From the NCBI GenBank assembly GCA_022448005.1, contig JAKUTK010000008.1, positions 56,196 to 120,195 on the forward strand: a stretch of 64,000 bases of DNA. Direction: 5' to 3'. Within the stretch, counting starts at the first letter, position 1. Each line of letters starts with the position of its first letter. Positions 1-9,057 of the stretch are shown piece after piece. Origin of the DNA: Pseudomonas sp. GTDB lineage: Bacteria; Pseudomonadota; Gammaproteobacteria; Pseudomonadales; Pseudomonadaceae. Below the pieces are notes generated by a model. That model was not told the origin of the DNA, did no database searches, and saw nothing but the letters and a program-made list of their open reading frames with translations. A program made the translations under genes and the position numbers.

Positions 1-396
1 GCCTTGGCCGGTTGCTCGTCCTGGCAGGCGGACCCGGAGGACATCACGCCAGTGCCCGAGGAGCGTCTGCGTGGCTATCAGACACCTGTGGCCAATGGTG
101 GCGAGTTGGTGGTGACGCGTGACTTCGGCATTCGCGGCGGCGGGTGCTACGTAGCGGTGATGGTCGATCGCAGGCTGGCGGCGCGGATTCACGTCGGCGA
201 GCGGGTGCGCTTGCAGGTGCCGGCCGGGATGCGCATCGTCAGCATTGAGTCCGACCCTGAGGACGACACGCTGTGCGGCATGGGCAATCTGCTGCGCGAG
301 AAAGCGGCGCGGGTCGAGCCGGGCGAGACGCTGCAGTTTCGCATCAGCAGTGATAACCGCATCGGCTTCGATATCAATCAGGTCGACACCGAGTAG
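1..396 (+). CDS. Lipoprotein of unknown function, 5' end missing
   Basis: The reading frame is open from the first base of the window and ends at TAG 394-396. The first codons read A-L-A-G-C-S-S, a textbook lipobox with the Cys as lipidation site, so only most of a signal peptide lies outside the window; the TTG at position 4 is not the real start. About 127 residues of mature protein follow, with alternating polar and hydrophobic stretches that suggest a small beta-rich fold, and two further cysteines (in GGGCY and TLCGM). I do not recognise a family. A 245-base gap without a credible gene follows before the next ORF. Confidence 0.75.
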   Translation, partial: ALAGCSSWQADPEDITPVPEERLRGYQTPVANGGELVVTRDFGIRGGGCYVAVMVDRRLAARIHVGERVRLQVPAGMRIVSIESDPEDDTLCGMGNLLREKAARVEPGETLQFRISSDNRIGFDINQVDTE

Positions 397-641
397 ACCT
401 TCGCCTCGCGCTCTGCTGAGGGCGGCAGTGGGGCGGTCGCTTAGTTACGGGCACCAACCGGTATAAACACGAAACATTCTTCTGCAGGCCACGCCGAACC
501 CTCACTTCGCTTTCGTGTTCCCAGATAGGCAAACCGTTGTGCTTGAGCCTTCGGCGCCTGTCTGAACATTGGTAACAGCCAGCTCCCCACAACGACCCAT
601 ACGCCATCGCGGCCGCATGGTCGCCTGCCAGGAGTCGATTC

Positions 642-1652
642 GTGAAACGAGCCATATCCTCCCTGATGTTCGTCGCCGGGCTTGCTCTGGTCCCTGCGCT
701 GCACGCTGAACAACAACCGACCTACGGCCCGCACCTTGAAGGGTTTGAATATCCGCACCCGATTAAGCGCTTCGAGTTTTCGTCTCAGCGCCAGCCATTG
801 ACCATGGCTTACATGGACGTGGCCCCCACGGGCAAGGCCAACGGGCGAGCGGTCGTGCTGATGCATGGCAAGAACTTCTGTGCGGCAACTTGGGAGGAGA
901 GCATCGAGGTGCTCTCGCGGAAGGGTTATCGAGTCATTGCCCCCGATCAGATCGGCTTTTGCAGCTCCAGCAAGCCTGGGGCTTACCAGTTCAGCTTTGC
1001 GCAGCTGGCACACAACACCCGGGCGCTCTTGCAGTCGTTGGACATCGAACAGGCCACGGTGATCGGTCATTCCATGGGGGGCATGCTGGCGTCACGGTTC
1101 ACCCTGAATTACCCACAGATGGTCGAGCAGCTGGTGCTGGTCAATCCCATCGGGCTCGAGGATTGGCAAGAAAAGGGCGTGCCCTATGCGCCAATCGAAG
1201 AGCTGTACCAGAGCCAGTTGAAGACCGACTTCGAAAAGATCAAAGCCTACCAGCAGAAGTTCTACTACAACGGCAGCTGGAAGCCGCGCTATGACCGCTG
1301 GGTGAACATGCTCGCTGGGATGTACGCCGGTGACGGCAAAGAGATCGTTGCCTGGAACCAGGCGCTGACCTCCGACATGGTGTTCACCCAGCCGGTGATC
1401 CACGAATTCGACACGCTGAGCGTGCCGACCCTGTTGCTGATCGGTGGCAAGGACCGCACCGCACCAGGTGCCAATCGAGCGCCGGAAGACGTCGCGAAAC
1501 GCCTGGGCGACTACCCCGAACTTGGCCGGCAGGCCGCAGCGATGATTCCCGATGCGACCCTGGTGCCTTTTCCTGAATTGGGCCATTCACCGCAGGTCGA
1601 GGCGCCGGATGTGTTCCATGAGGCGTTGTTGGATGGGCTCAAGACGCGTTGA
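642..1652 (+). CDS. Secreted alpha/beta-fold hydrolase
   Basis: A 336-residue protein with a Sec signal peptide (residues 1-22, cleavage after ALHA). It has a complete alpha/beta-hydrolase core: oxyanion HG at 75-76, nucleophile elbow GHSMGG with Ser144, acid in GGKDRT (Asp271) and catalytic His315 in the C-terminal GHSPQ motif. This layout is typical of esterases, haloalkane-dehalogenase-like and epoxide-hydrolase-like enzymes, but the Ser nucleophile favours an esterase or lipase-type reaction. The substrate cannot be told. The signal peptide places it in the periplasm or outside. The ATG at 642 follows AGGAG. It stands alone and is followed by a hairpin at 1673-1701. Confidence 0.85.
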   Translation: MKRAISSLMFVAGLALVPALHAEQQPTYGPHLEGFEYPHPIKRFEFSSQRQPLTMAYMDVAPTGKANGRAVVLMHGKNFCAATWEESIEVLSRKGYRVIAPDQIGFCSSSKPGAYQFSFAQLAHNTRALLQSLDIEQATVIGHSMGGMLASRFTLNYPQMVEQLVLVNPIGLEDWQEKGVPYAPIEELYQSQLKTDFEKIKAYQQKFYYNGSWKPRYDRWVNMLAGMYAGDGKEIVAWNQALTSDMVFTQPVIHEFDTLSVPTLLLIGGKDRTAPGANRAPEDVAKRLGDYPELGRQAAAMIPDATLVPFPELGHSPQVEAPDVFHEALLDGLKTR

Positions 1653-1672
1653 GCCACGCCGCGGGTGCTGTG

Positions 1673-1701
1673 GCCGGCACGCAGATCTCCGTGCCGGCTT
1701 T
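1673..1701 (+). terminator. Hairpin terminator after the secreted hydrolase
   Basis: An 8-bp perfect stem (gccggcac / gtgccggc) with a 10-base loop, followed by a short T run (ttt), sits 20 bases after the hydrolase stop and just before the convergent permease gene ends. The T tract is weak. Confidence 0.55.
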
Positions 1702-1709
1702 GGATACCT

Positions 1710-3569
1710 CTAGAGAGGCCAGACCCAGAGGATGACAGGCACGGCCACCAGCACCACCAGAATCGACAGTGGCAGCCCGAGCCGCCAGTAATCACCGAAA
1801 CGGTAGCCGCCGGGCGCCATGACCAGCGTGTTCGACTGGTGCCCGATGGGCGTCAGAAAGGCGCAGGAAGCTCCGATGGCGACGGCCATCAATAGCGGGT
1901 CGGCAGAGGCGTCCATACCGCGCGCGAGGGCGATCGCCACGGGCGCGGCGAGCACCGCGGCGGCGGCGTTGTTGACCACGTTCGACAGCAGCATCACACC
2001 CACCATCAGGATCGCCACGGTGGCTGCCGGCGGGGCGGCCTGGCCGACGTCCAGCAGGGCGTCGGCGATCAGCCGCGAGCCACCGGTGCTTTCCAGTGCC
2101 TCGCCAATGGGCAGCATCGCGGCGATCAGAACGATGATCGACATGTCGATGCTCTTGTAGATGTCCCCGGTGGGCACCAGCCCGACCAGAATCATCGCCA
2201 AGGCACCGCCCACCAGCGCCACGGCTGACGGAGCCATGCCCAGCGCGATCAGCGCCAGCGCGGCGGCGAAGATGCTGCTGGCGAGCAGCACCTGGCGAGG
2301 CGCGGTGATCCGCAGGCCGCGCGATGCCAACGGCAAGCAACCGAGACTGTTAAGCGTCGATTGCAGCTGATCCTCACGCGCCTGCAGCAGCAGGATGTCG
2401 CCCGCTGCAAAGCGGATCTTGCCCAGCCGCTGTTGCAATCGCTGCCCTTGGCGAGCCACGGCCAGGATGTTGACGCCATGGCGCTCACGCAGTGCTAGAC
2501 CGGAGGCGGTGGTACCGATCAAAGGCGAGCTTGCAGTCACGATGGCCTCGGCCAGGGCGCGCTCGGCGTTGCGGTCGGCTTTGGAATCGGCGGCCTCGGG
2601 CTGTTTGTCAGGCTCACCGTTCTGTTTCAGCTGTTTGTCCTGCTCGGCTTTCTCCCGCGCCTCCGCCTTGCTGTCGGCTTCGGCAGCAAGGCGCAGGTGC
2701 GTCACATCGAGAAAACGCTTCAGGCTGTCAGAGTCGGCTTCGACCAGCAGGATGTCGTCGTTGCGTAGCACTTCATAGGTCGACGGCATACGGTGGTACT
2801 TTCCGGCACGTACCAGCCCGGTGACCATCACATCGACCTCGTCACCGCCCGCAGCGATCAGGTCATGCAGGGTGCGGCCAGCGTATTTGCTGTCGGCCGG
2901 AATCTGCAATTCGGTCAAGTAAGCACTGATTTCGAACAGTTCCTGTTCACCGCTCGGGTCCTCGCGACGAGGCGTCAAGCGCCAGAGCAGAGCGATCAAC
3001 AGCACCCCGACGAGGGTGATCGCGAGACCTACCGGCAGGAAGTCGAACATACCGAACGGCGCTTCGCTGACTTCACGCCGATAGCCGGCAATGATGATGT
3101 TTGGCGGCGTGCCGATCAGGGTCAGGGTGCCGCCGAGCAAAGAGCCGAAAGCCAGGGGCATCAGCAGATAGGAAGGCGAGCGGCCGCTCTGGCGTGACAT
3201 CCAGACGGCTACTGGCATGAACAGCGCGAGCGCGCCGACATTGTTCATGAACCCGGAGCACAGCGCGACGATAGCGGACAGGGTCAGCACCTGGATCCAG
3301 GGTCGATCGCCAACCTTGGTCAGGTGCCGCGCCAGCGAATCCACCACGCCTGCATTGAGCAGGCCGCGGCTGAGCACCAGCACGGCAGCGACGGTGATCA
3401 CGGCCGGGTAGCCGAGACCCATGAAGGCGTTCTCCGGCGGCACGATGCCGGCCAGGGTAACCACCAGCAAGGCGGCAAGGGCGACGATGTCATAACGCCA
3501 GCGATTCCACACGAACAGCCCCAGGGTGGCAGCGAGCACGGCGAATACGATCAGCTGATCGCTTTGCAT
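1710..3569 (-). CDS. SLC13/DASS-type permease with two RCK_C (TrkA-C) domains
   Basis: An inner-membrane transporter of 619 residues. I chose the ATG at 3569 (MQSDQL), preceded by cggag, over an upstream in-frame ATG at 3665 that would add a hydrophilic tail. About five N-terminal membrane segments include the SLC13 signature G-T-P-P-N near residues 153-157. A soluble central region at about 215-420 carries two RCK_C-like domains. A second membrane half at about 425-615 ends with the sequence around S-N-T-L near the C-terminus. The family imports dicarboxylates, sulfate or similar anions with Na+, and RCK_C domains often bind regulatory ligands. Between the two RCK_C domains, residues about 295-343 form an unusual very charged linker rich in Glu, Lys, Ala, Asp and Gln. 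The true substrate is unknown. Confidence 0.85.
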   Translation of the reverse strand: MQSDQLIVFAVLAATLGLFVWNRWRYDIVALAALLVVTLAGIVPPENAFMGLGYPAVITVAAVLVLSRGLLNAGVVDSLARHLTKVGDRPWIQVLTLSAIVALCSGFMNNVGALALFMPVAVWMSRQSGRSPSYLLMPLAFGSLLGGTLTLIGTPPNIIIAGYRREVSEAPFGMFDFLPVGLAITLVGVLLIALLWRLTPRREDPSGEQELFEISAYLTELQIPADSKYAGRTLHDLIAAGGDEVDVMVTGLVRAGKYHRMPSTYEVLRNDDILLVEADSDSLKRFLDVTHLRLAAEADSKAEAREKAEQDKQLKQNGEPDKQPEAADSKADRNAERALAEAIVTASSPLIGTTASGLALRERHGVNILAVARQGQRLQQRLGKIRFAAGDILLLQAREDQLQSTLNSLGCLPLASRGLRITAPRQVLLASSIFAAALALIALGMAPSAVALVGGALAMILVGLVPTGDIYKSIDMSIIVLIAAMLPIGEALESTGGSRLIADALLDVGQAAPPAATVAILMVGVMLLSNVVNNAAAAVLAAPVAIALARGMDASADPLLMAVAIGASCAFLTPIGHQSNTLVMAPGGYRFGDYWRLGLPLSILVVLVAVPVILWVWPL

Positions 3570-3866
3570 GGATAACTCCGATAACGGCTTTTGCCGCAGT
3601 GAACGGATGAAGATAAAGAGCGGAACGGCTGAATCCAGACGGGTTGCGCCAAAGCGAAGCGGCAAGGCGGCGATACACTAGCCGCTAGAGCGGGTGCTGA
3701 GCCAGCGCTGCGTTCGACATTAGGTGCTATGCGCCGGTATCGAGCCAGACATTGCTGTCATCGGAGGGCAAATTCGCTGCGGCCAGGCCGGTTTTACCGG
3801 CCCGGTCACTGGCAAGACTCGCTCCGGTAGGCAAGGATGTAGAAGACTCCAGAACGAAACCTGCCC
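3570..3866. other. 297-base gap without a credible gene
   Basis: This divergent gap lies between the permease (minus) and the next hydrolase (plus), so it should hold both promoters. The only clear structure is a 6-bp hairpin at 3786-3802 (ggccgg, loop tttta, ccggcc). Short ORFs here have no family features. I could not assign promoter boxes with confidence. Confidence 0.5.
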
Positions 3867-4769
3867 ATGCCCAAGCAACTTTCTCTGCATTGCCGCGATG
3901 GCTACCCGCTCGCTGCGCAACTCTGGCTGCCACCGGGACAGGCACGTGGCTCGGTGATCGTCAGCAGCGCCACCGGTGTGCTGGCGCGGTATTACGCGCG
4001 CTACGCCGGCTTCCTGCGCGAACGTGGCTATGCGGTGATGACGTATGACTATCGCGGTATCGGCGGGTCGCGCCCGGCCTGCTTGCGAAAGGCGACCATC
4101 CGTTGGCGCGATTGGGGCGATCTGGACTTTGATGCGGCGGTGCGCTGGATGCGGCAGCGTGATCCCGATGGGCCATTGGTGGCCGTCGGCCATAGCATCG
4201 GTGGTTTTCTGCCGGGTTTTGCCGAGCCCGCTACCGAGGTCGATCGTTTTCTCAGTGTGGGCGCGCAATATGCCTACTGGCGCGACTATGCCGCCGCGCA
4301 ACGCTGGCAGATGTTTGCCAAGTGGCACCTGTTCATGCCGGCGGCGACGGCGCTGTGCGGATATTTTCCTGGTCGCCGACTGGGCTGGCTGGAAGACCTG
4401 CCCGCAGGCGTCGCGCGCGAATGGGCATTCCGCCGGGCACGCTTGGAACAGAGCTATCCGGAGCACGAACGGGCCGAGGTGCTACGCCGCTTCGCCGCGA
4501 TCAGCGCGCCGATCCTGGCGGTGAGCCTGAGCGACGACGAGTACGGCACGCCCCCGGCGATCGCCCGCGGGCTGTCCTACTACCGCAATGCCGCTGTGCA
4601 GCAGGTCCAGCTGAGTCCGGCGGTACTGGGCATGGAGCAAATCGGGCACTTCGACCTGTTTCGTGAGCGCCATCGAGACGGCTTCTGGCAGGCGAGCCTG
4701 GCCTGGATCGGAGAAGGTCGCAATCCCTGGTCGGGCGAGACGCAACCCTCAGTCAGCGAGGCGTGCTGA
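3867..4769 (+). CDS. Cytoplasmic alpha/beta hydrolase (COG4757-like)
   Basis: A 300-residue protein without signal peptide or membrane segment. The nucleophile elbow VGHSIGG puts the catalytic serine at 110; YDYRGIGGS at 60-68 resembles the pre-nucleophile strand of serine-aminopeptidase-like hydrolases; the likely catalytic histidine is His261 in IGHFDLF. A long helical cap lies between about 125 and 205. The overall pattern resembles the uncharacterised hydrolases grouped in COG4757. The substrate is unknown. ATG at 3867 is the first start in frame. It converges on the frameshifted hydrolase at 4807-5753 with only 37 bases between their ends. Confidence 0.8.
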   Translation: MPKQLSLHCRDGYPLAAQLWLPPGQARGSVIVSSATGVLARYYARYAGFLRERGYAVMTYDYRGIGGSRPACLRKATIRWRDWGDLDFDAAVRWMRQRDPDGPLVAVGHSIGGFLPGFAEPATEVDRFLSVGAQYAYWRDYAAAQRWQMFAKWHLFMPAATALCGYFPGRRLGWLEDLPAGVAREWAFRRARLEQSYPEHERAEVLRRFAAISAPILAVSLSDDEYGTPPAIARGLSYYRNAAVQQVQLSPAVLGMEQIGHFDLFRERHRDGFWQASLAWIGEGRNPWSGETQPSVSEAC

Positions 4770-4806
4770 GCGCGAGGCTTCAGGCCTGTTTGGCGGCGAA
4801 ACGGCT

Positions 4807-5753
4807 CTAACTGCGGTTGGCCTGGGTGACTGGGTGCGTCTGATCATCGGCGCTATGCCCGGCGGTAGCGGTCAATAGCTGGCGGATCGCGTCGGCATAG
4901 GCGCGGCGGCCCACGCGCATGGCGTTGTTGTGGTTGCCGCCCTCGATCAGCAGCAGCTGTTTGGGGTTTTGCGCGGCGGCGAAGAGTTCTTCGCTGAAGC
5001 GCGCCGGCACGTATTGATCAGCCGTGCCATGGACCAGTAACAGCGGCATGCCGACCTGATCGATCTTGTCGATGGAATCGAACTTCTGCGACACCAGCCA
5101 GCGGACTGGCCAGGGCGTGTCGGCCACCTCCGTTGCGATATCGGCCAGGCTGGTAAAGGTGGATTCGACGATCAGCGCACGCGCTTCCGGCGCTTCGCCA
5201 CGACGTTCGGCTTGGCGTCCCAGCTCGGCGGCGAGGTCCACCGCCACTGCACCACCCAGCGAATGGCCATAGATCAGACGCTTGTCCGCATCGGGCTGCA
5301 AGGTTTTCAAATGGTCCCAGGCGATACGCGCATCCTCATATACGCTGGCCTCCGACGGCAGCTCGCCGAGGCTTTGGCCAAAGCCACGATAGTCGATTGC
5401 CAATACGGAGAAGCCCAGTGAACGTATCTGTTCGAGTCGGAACAGTGCCCGGTGAGATTCCAGCGAGAACCGTGCAGATAAAGGATCGCCGGCGCGTCTC
5501 GCTTGTCAGCCGGCCACCACCAGGCGTGAATGTTCTGGCTGTCGCCGAATGCAGGCGCGCTCAGCTCCAGCTCCTCCACACCGCCTGGGAGGCCGCGGTA
5601 CCAACTGGCGGTACCGGGCTCGATACGAAACACCAGTTCGCGCTCTTTCTGTTCGAGCATCGAGCAGCCGACGGGCAGCAGGGTGAACACTGCGGCGACG
5701 ATCAGCGAAACAAAGGTGCGGGCTCTGGTGCGGAAAAATGGCAATTTCGACAT
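4807..5753 (-). pseudogene. Alpha/beta-hydrolase lipoprotein interrupted by one frameshift
   Basis: Two overlapping minus-strand frames together make one roughly 315-residue protein. The N-terminal part starts at ATG 5753, has a lipoprotein signal (LLPVGC) and runs to ILYLHGSRWNLTGH. The C-terminal part resumes with LFRLEQIRSLGFSVLAIDYRGFGQS and continues through the nucleophile motif GHSLGG, the acid motif HGTADQY and the histidine motif GGNHNN to the stop at 4807. The switch occurs near position 5444-5445, where one base appears missing (gggcac then tgttcc; one extra C would restore the frame). All catalytic residues lie after the break. The intact flanks suggest a recent mutation or a sequencing error. 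If repaired it would be an envelope-anchored BAAT/serine-aminopeptidase-like hydrolase. Confidence 0.85.
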
Positions 5754-5928
5754 GCGGCGGGGAGGTCTCCTTCTGGAACCGACATTGAGCGGCCAGCGGG
5801 CGAGGCGCGCAAGGGTTAGCGACGGCAAGTCATTACTACAGATTGCAGCGTTGCGCTGGTGACCACACGCCATCGAGCGCCAGTGCGGAGTAGCATCACG
5901 GGTTCTTATCCGTAATGGGAGCTTCATC

Positions 5929-6654
5929 GTGACTACAGCACGTATCGGTTTGCTGCCTGCCCTGTTGATCGCCGCCTCGGTGGCCTTCGCCGGATGGTCC
6001 GTGGGGCAGGGCGTGGAGCGCTTCCGGATGGCGGATCGCTCGGTGACGGTCAAAGGGCTGGCTGAGCGGGACGTGTCGAGTGATTTTGCCGTCTGGACAC
6101 TTGGCTTCCGCCGTGCCGGCAACGACTTCGCCAGTGTTCAGCAGAGTCTGTCCGAGGACCGCAGTCGGGTCGTGGCGTTTTTGCACGAACAGGGTTTCAG
6201 TGACAACGAGATCGAGGTCCGCCCGTTGCAGGTTCAGGACCTGTTGGCGCGCGAATGGGCGCCGCAGGAAATCGCCTTGCGCTTCAACGGCAGTGGTCAG
6301 GTGCTGGTGAAATCGGCACGTGTCGAAGCGGTCGGCAAGGCTGCCAATGGCGTCGACCCGCTGATTCAGGCCGGCATCCAGCTGGATACCGAACAGAACG
6401 GATTCAGTGGCCCGCGCTACCAGCTGCGAGGCTTCAACGACCTCAAGCCGGCGCTGTTGGAAGACGCCACCCGCAACGCCCGCGAGCAGGCTGCAAAGTT
6501 CGCCGAAGATGCTGGCGCGCAACTTGGTGACTTGAAGACCGCGAACCAGGGCGTGATCCGCGTGCTCGATGATGACGGCAGCGACATGGACACGGGCCGC
6601 ACGCCGGGCAAGCGTCTGCGCGTGGTCAGCACATTCGAATACGCGCTGCAGTAA
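5929..6654 (+). CDS. SIMPL domain protein (DUF541)
   Basis: A 241-residue protein with an uncleaved-looking or cleavable N-terminal hydrophobic segment (residues about 7-24), followed by the SIMPL fold: RSVTVKGLAERDVSSDFAVW near residues 30-50, the central region, and the C-terminal GKRLRVVSTFEYAL. Members such as E. coli YggE are periplasmic proteins linked to oxidative stress, with no enzymatic activity shown. ATG at 5929 follows gggag at a good distance. It is divergent from the broken hydrolase and convergent with the MFS gene. Confidence 0.85.
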   Translation: MTTARIGLLPALLIAASVAFAGWSVGQGVERFRMADRSVTVKGLAERDVSSDFAVWTLGFRRAGNDFASVQQSLSEDRSRVVAFLHEQGFSDNEIEVRPLQVQDLLAREWAPQEIALRFNGSGQVLVKSARVEAVGKAANGVDPLIQAGIQLDTEQNGFSGPRYQLRGFNDLKPALLEDATRNAREQAAKFAEDAGAQLGDLKTANQGVIRVLDDDGSDMDTGRTPGKRLRVVSTFEYALQ

Positions 6655-6823
6655 CTCTCCCTTTGCTGGGACGCCGAGGCCCGTTGCGGTTGTAGAAGGA
6701 TTGACCTCATGTGGCGGGAGGCTCGATATCCCTCCGAACATGGCGCTGTTTGCGGTGCTTTTTTGCCGGTCAATCAGCAGGCGTTTCTGTTTTGCCAGTT
6801 CACGACTCGATGAGGCCATTCGC

Positions 6824-8047
6824 TCAATCGCAGGCGGTGGCGGCGCCCCTGGTTTCTTCGCTTCCACCGTTTGCGGTCCAGGCCCACCAGAACACCAGCA
6901 AGCTAACGGCGCCGGTAGCGGCGCCGATGTAGCCAGTCGAGGTCCAGCCAAGCCCAGCGCTGATCGCCAGCCCGCCGAGCCACGGCCCGAGGGCGTTGGC
7001 GACATTGAAGGCTGAATGGTTGGACGCGGCTGCCAAGGTCTGGGCTTCACCGGCCACATCCATTAGGTGGGTCTGCAGGGGCGGGCCGAGCGATACCATG
7101 GTGCCTACCGCAAACGCGGCTGGGAGGATCGTCCACAGCGAGTGTGTAGCGAGCGGGAACATCTGTAGGACCAAGATGCTCCACAGCAACAGCCAGGCAA
7201 TCGCCTTGAATCCCAACTTGTCGAACAACCAGCCGCCAACAAGGTTGCCGACGATGCCGCCCAGGCCAAGCGCGGCCAGGCCTACCGGAATCCAGTGCTC
7301 GCCGACGCCGGTGACCTCCAGCAGGGTCGGCGCCAAGTAGCTGAAGACGCAGAACATGCCAGCGAAACCGATCGAGCTGATGGCCAGCGCCAGCCACACG
7401 GGTTTGCGATTGAAATCACGCAGTTCGAGCATGGGGTTGTTGCGCGGCTCACTGCGGTCGAGTGGCAGGAAGATTGCCACCAGCAACACTGTCAGCAGGG
7501 CGATGAGGCCCACCAGACCGAAGGCCCAGCGCCAGCTGAGCCATTGCCCCAGCCAGGTGGCGGTGGGATTGCCGATCAGCATGGCGATGGTGAGCCCCGC
7601 TAGCACGCGGCTGACCGCCTTGGCCCGCTGGTCAGGTGCAACCATCGAGGCGGCGACCAGCATCGCCACGCCGAAGTAAGCCCCATGGGGCAGGCCGGCG
7701 ATGAAGCGGAACAGCATCAACGAGTGGTAATCCGGTGCCATGGCGCTGGCGAAATTGCCCAGAGCGAAAAAGGCCATGAGGAGCAAAAGCAGGTGCCGGC
7801 GGAACAACCGCGAGCCGAGGATCGCCAGCAGCGGCGCGCCTACCACGACACCCAGGGCATAGGTGCTGATCACATGGCCCACTTGTGGCTCGCTGATCCC
7901 CAGCCCGTGCGCGACATTGGGCATCAGTCCCATGATGGCGAATTCGCCCGTACCGATGGCGAACCCACCCATGGCCAGGGCCAGTTCGATCAGCAATATG
8001 GCGCGTGCCGAAAGCGTCGGCTTGCCTGTGGCGTTCACTTGGGTCAT
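6824..8047 (-). CDS. MFS drug/sugar exporter (DHA1 family)
   Basis: A 407-residue inner-membrane protein with twelve predicted membrane segments. The first, ELALAMGGFAIGTGEFAIMG, is the hallmark of the AraJ/YdhP-like arabinose-efflux branch of the DHA1 family. The loop after helix 2 carries the motif-A-like GSRLFRRH. The ATG at 8047 (MTQVN) is chosen because cgaggc lies at the right distance upstream; the in-frame start at 8092 has no such site. Substrates of this branch are mostly unknown and include sugars and small drugs. It is divergent from the CsbD gene. Confidence 0.85.
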   Translation of the reverse strand: MTQVNATGKPTLSARAILLIELALAMGGFAIGTGEFAIMGLMPNVAHGLGISEPQVGHVISTYALGVVVGAPLLAILGSRLFRRHLLLLLMAFFALGNFASAMAPDYHSLMLFRFIAGLPHGAYFGVAMLVAASMVAPDQRAKAVSRVLAGLTIAMLIGNPTATWLGQWLSWRWAFGLVGLIALLTVLLVAIFLPLDRSEPRNNPMLELRDFNRKPVWLALAISSIGFAGMFCVFSYLAPTLLEVTGVGEHWIPVGLAALGLGGIVGNLVGGWLFDKLGFKAIAWLLLWSILVLQMFPLATHSLWTILPAAFAVGTMVSLGPPLQTHLMDVAGEAQTLAAASNHSAFNVANALGPWLGGLAISAGLGWTSTGYIGAATGAVSLLVFWWAWTANGGSEETRGAATACD

Positions 8048-8359
8048 CGGTGCCTCGACGGATGATTCGAATAACGGACACGCGCCGCTCAAGTCGAGCG
8101 GCGCTGGGGCGTGTGGGGGTGGGCGAATACGTAGGCAGTAATCAGAGGTTGAAGTTCTGCTCCGCGTCGAGGACCGGCTGCGCTTATGGCGCGACCCACG
8201 TCATGCTGCTTTTGCGGGGTTGCGGCTCGGTTGTCAATGGATCGCCTGGCCAAAGCACGCAATGTTTGACGGGCTCTGCCGAACCGTTCCTCGGGTAAAC
8301 GAAACTATTGCCGGAGCCGTTTTGTCCACTGAACGTACCCAAGCAGAGAGGAACGCGCC
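8048..8359. other. 312-base divergent gap between the MFS exporter and CsbD genes
   Basis: No credible gene lies here; the minus-strand frame crossing it is antisense to the CsbD gene and has no family features. It must hold promoters for both neighbours. The stretch about 8266-8310 has a TTGACG hexamer but no convincing -10 at normal spacing, so I do not assign a promoter. Confidence 0.5.
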
Positions 8360-8551
8360 ATGAGCAGTACTGAAGATAAAATGAAAGGCAACCTCAACGA
8401 AGCCGCGGGCAAGGCCAAGCAGGGTCTGGGCGAGGCAACTGATAACGAGCGCATGAAAGGCGAAGGCCAGCGTCAGGAAGTCAAAGGCGACGCTCAGCAA
8501 GTCAAGGGCGAAGCCAAAGACACAGTGAAGAAGGGCGTTGATCGCGCCTGA
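8360..8551 (+). CDS. CsbD-like small stress protein
   Basis: A 63-residue hydrophilic protein made of Lys/Glu/Gly/Ala-rich repeats (DKMKGNLNEAAGKAKQGLGE, then ERMKGEGQRQEVKGDAQQ, then KGEAKDTVKKG). This matches the CsbD/YjbJ family, abundant general-stress proteins of unknown molecular role. ATG at 8360 follows agaggaac. A strong terminator follows at once, so it is a single-gene unit. Confidence 0.85.
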   Translation: MSSTEDKMKGNLNEAAGKAKQGLGEATDNERMKGEGQRQEVKGDAQQVKGEAKDTVKKGVDRA

Positions 8552-8564
8552 CCGCTGAGCCAAG

Positions 8565-8590
8565 AAAAAGCCCGCATCGCGGGCTTTTTT
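8565..8590. terminator. Bidirectional terminator between the CsbD gene and fdxA
   Basis: The stem agcccgc / gcgggct has a 3-base loop, an A run on the left and a T run on the right, so it can act for the CsbD gene on the plus strand and for fdxA on the minus strand. It lies 13 bases after the CsbD stop and 13 bases from the fdxA stop. Confidence 0.9.
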
Positions 8591-8602
8591 CGTTTCTGGC
8601 GC

Positions 8603-8926
8603 TTAGCGCTCCAGGTACTGCAGTTTGTCCTTCACGCCGTCCCACTCTTCGGCATCGGGCAGCGAGTCCTTCTTCTCGGTAATGTTCGGCCAAACTTCCG
8701 CCAGATCGGCGTTCAGCTGGGTGTATTCCTGCTGATCATCGGGCACTTCATCTTCGGAGAAGATCGCCTGGGCAGGGCACTCCGGCTCGCAGAGCGCGCA
8801 GTCAATGCACTCGTCCGGATGAATGACCAGGAAGTTCGGGCCTTCGTAGAAGCAGTCCACCGGACAGACTTCCACACAGTCGGTGTATTTGCACTTGATG
8901 CAGTTGTCGGTGACGACGAAGGTCAT
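8603..8926 (-). CDS. fdxA: 7Fe ferredoxin FdxA
   Basis: A 107-residue ferredoxin of the Azotobacter FdI type. The N-terminal half holds the cysteine cluster [18 protein letters not shown], where one cluster is of the 3Fe-4S kind; the second motif [12 protein letters not shown] ligates a 4Fe-4S cluster. A C-terminal tail of about 50 residues is typical of the family. It is a soluble low-potential electron carrier. The ATG at 8926 is preceded by gaggagat. In P. aeruginosa fdxA lies between rpoS/rsmZ and mutS; the mutS side is conserved here, the rpoS side is not. Confidence 0.95.
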   Translation of the reverse strand: MTFVVTDNCIKCKYTDCVEVCPVDCFYEGPNFLVIHPDECIDCALCEPECPAQAIFSEDEVPDDQQEYTQLNADLAEVWPNITEKKDSLPDAEEWDGVKDKLQYLER

Positions 8927-9057
8927 TTCTAGCTATCTCCTCGGGCGTGTCAGGTGGCGTTGCAATGACGCCCCCGTTCGGCAGGACTATGGCGACACCA
9001 GGCAAATGCCGCCTATATCCAAAAAATGCGCGCGATTCTATCAGCTTTTAGCAGCCG

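Noticed and set aside
8234..8563. A 109-residue minus-strand ORF over the CsbD gene
   Set aside because: Hydrophobic only because it is the complement of a Lys/Glu-rich gene; it crosses the terminator region.
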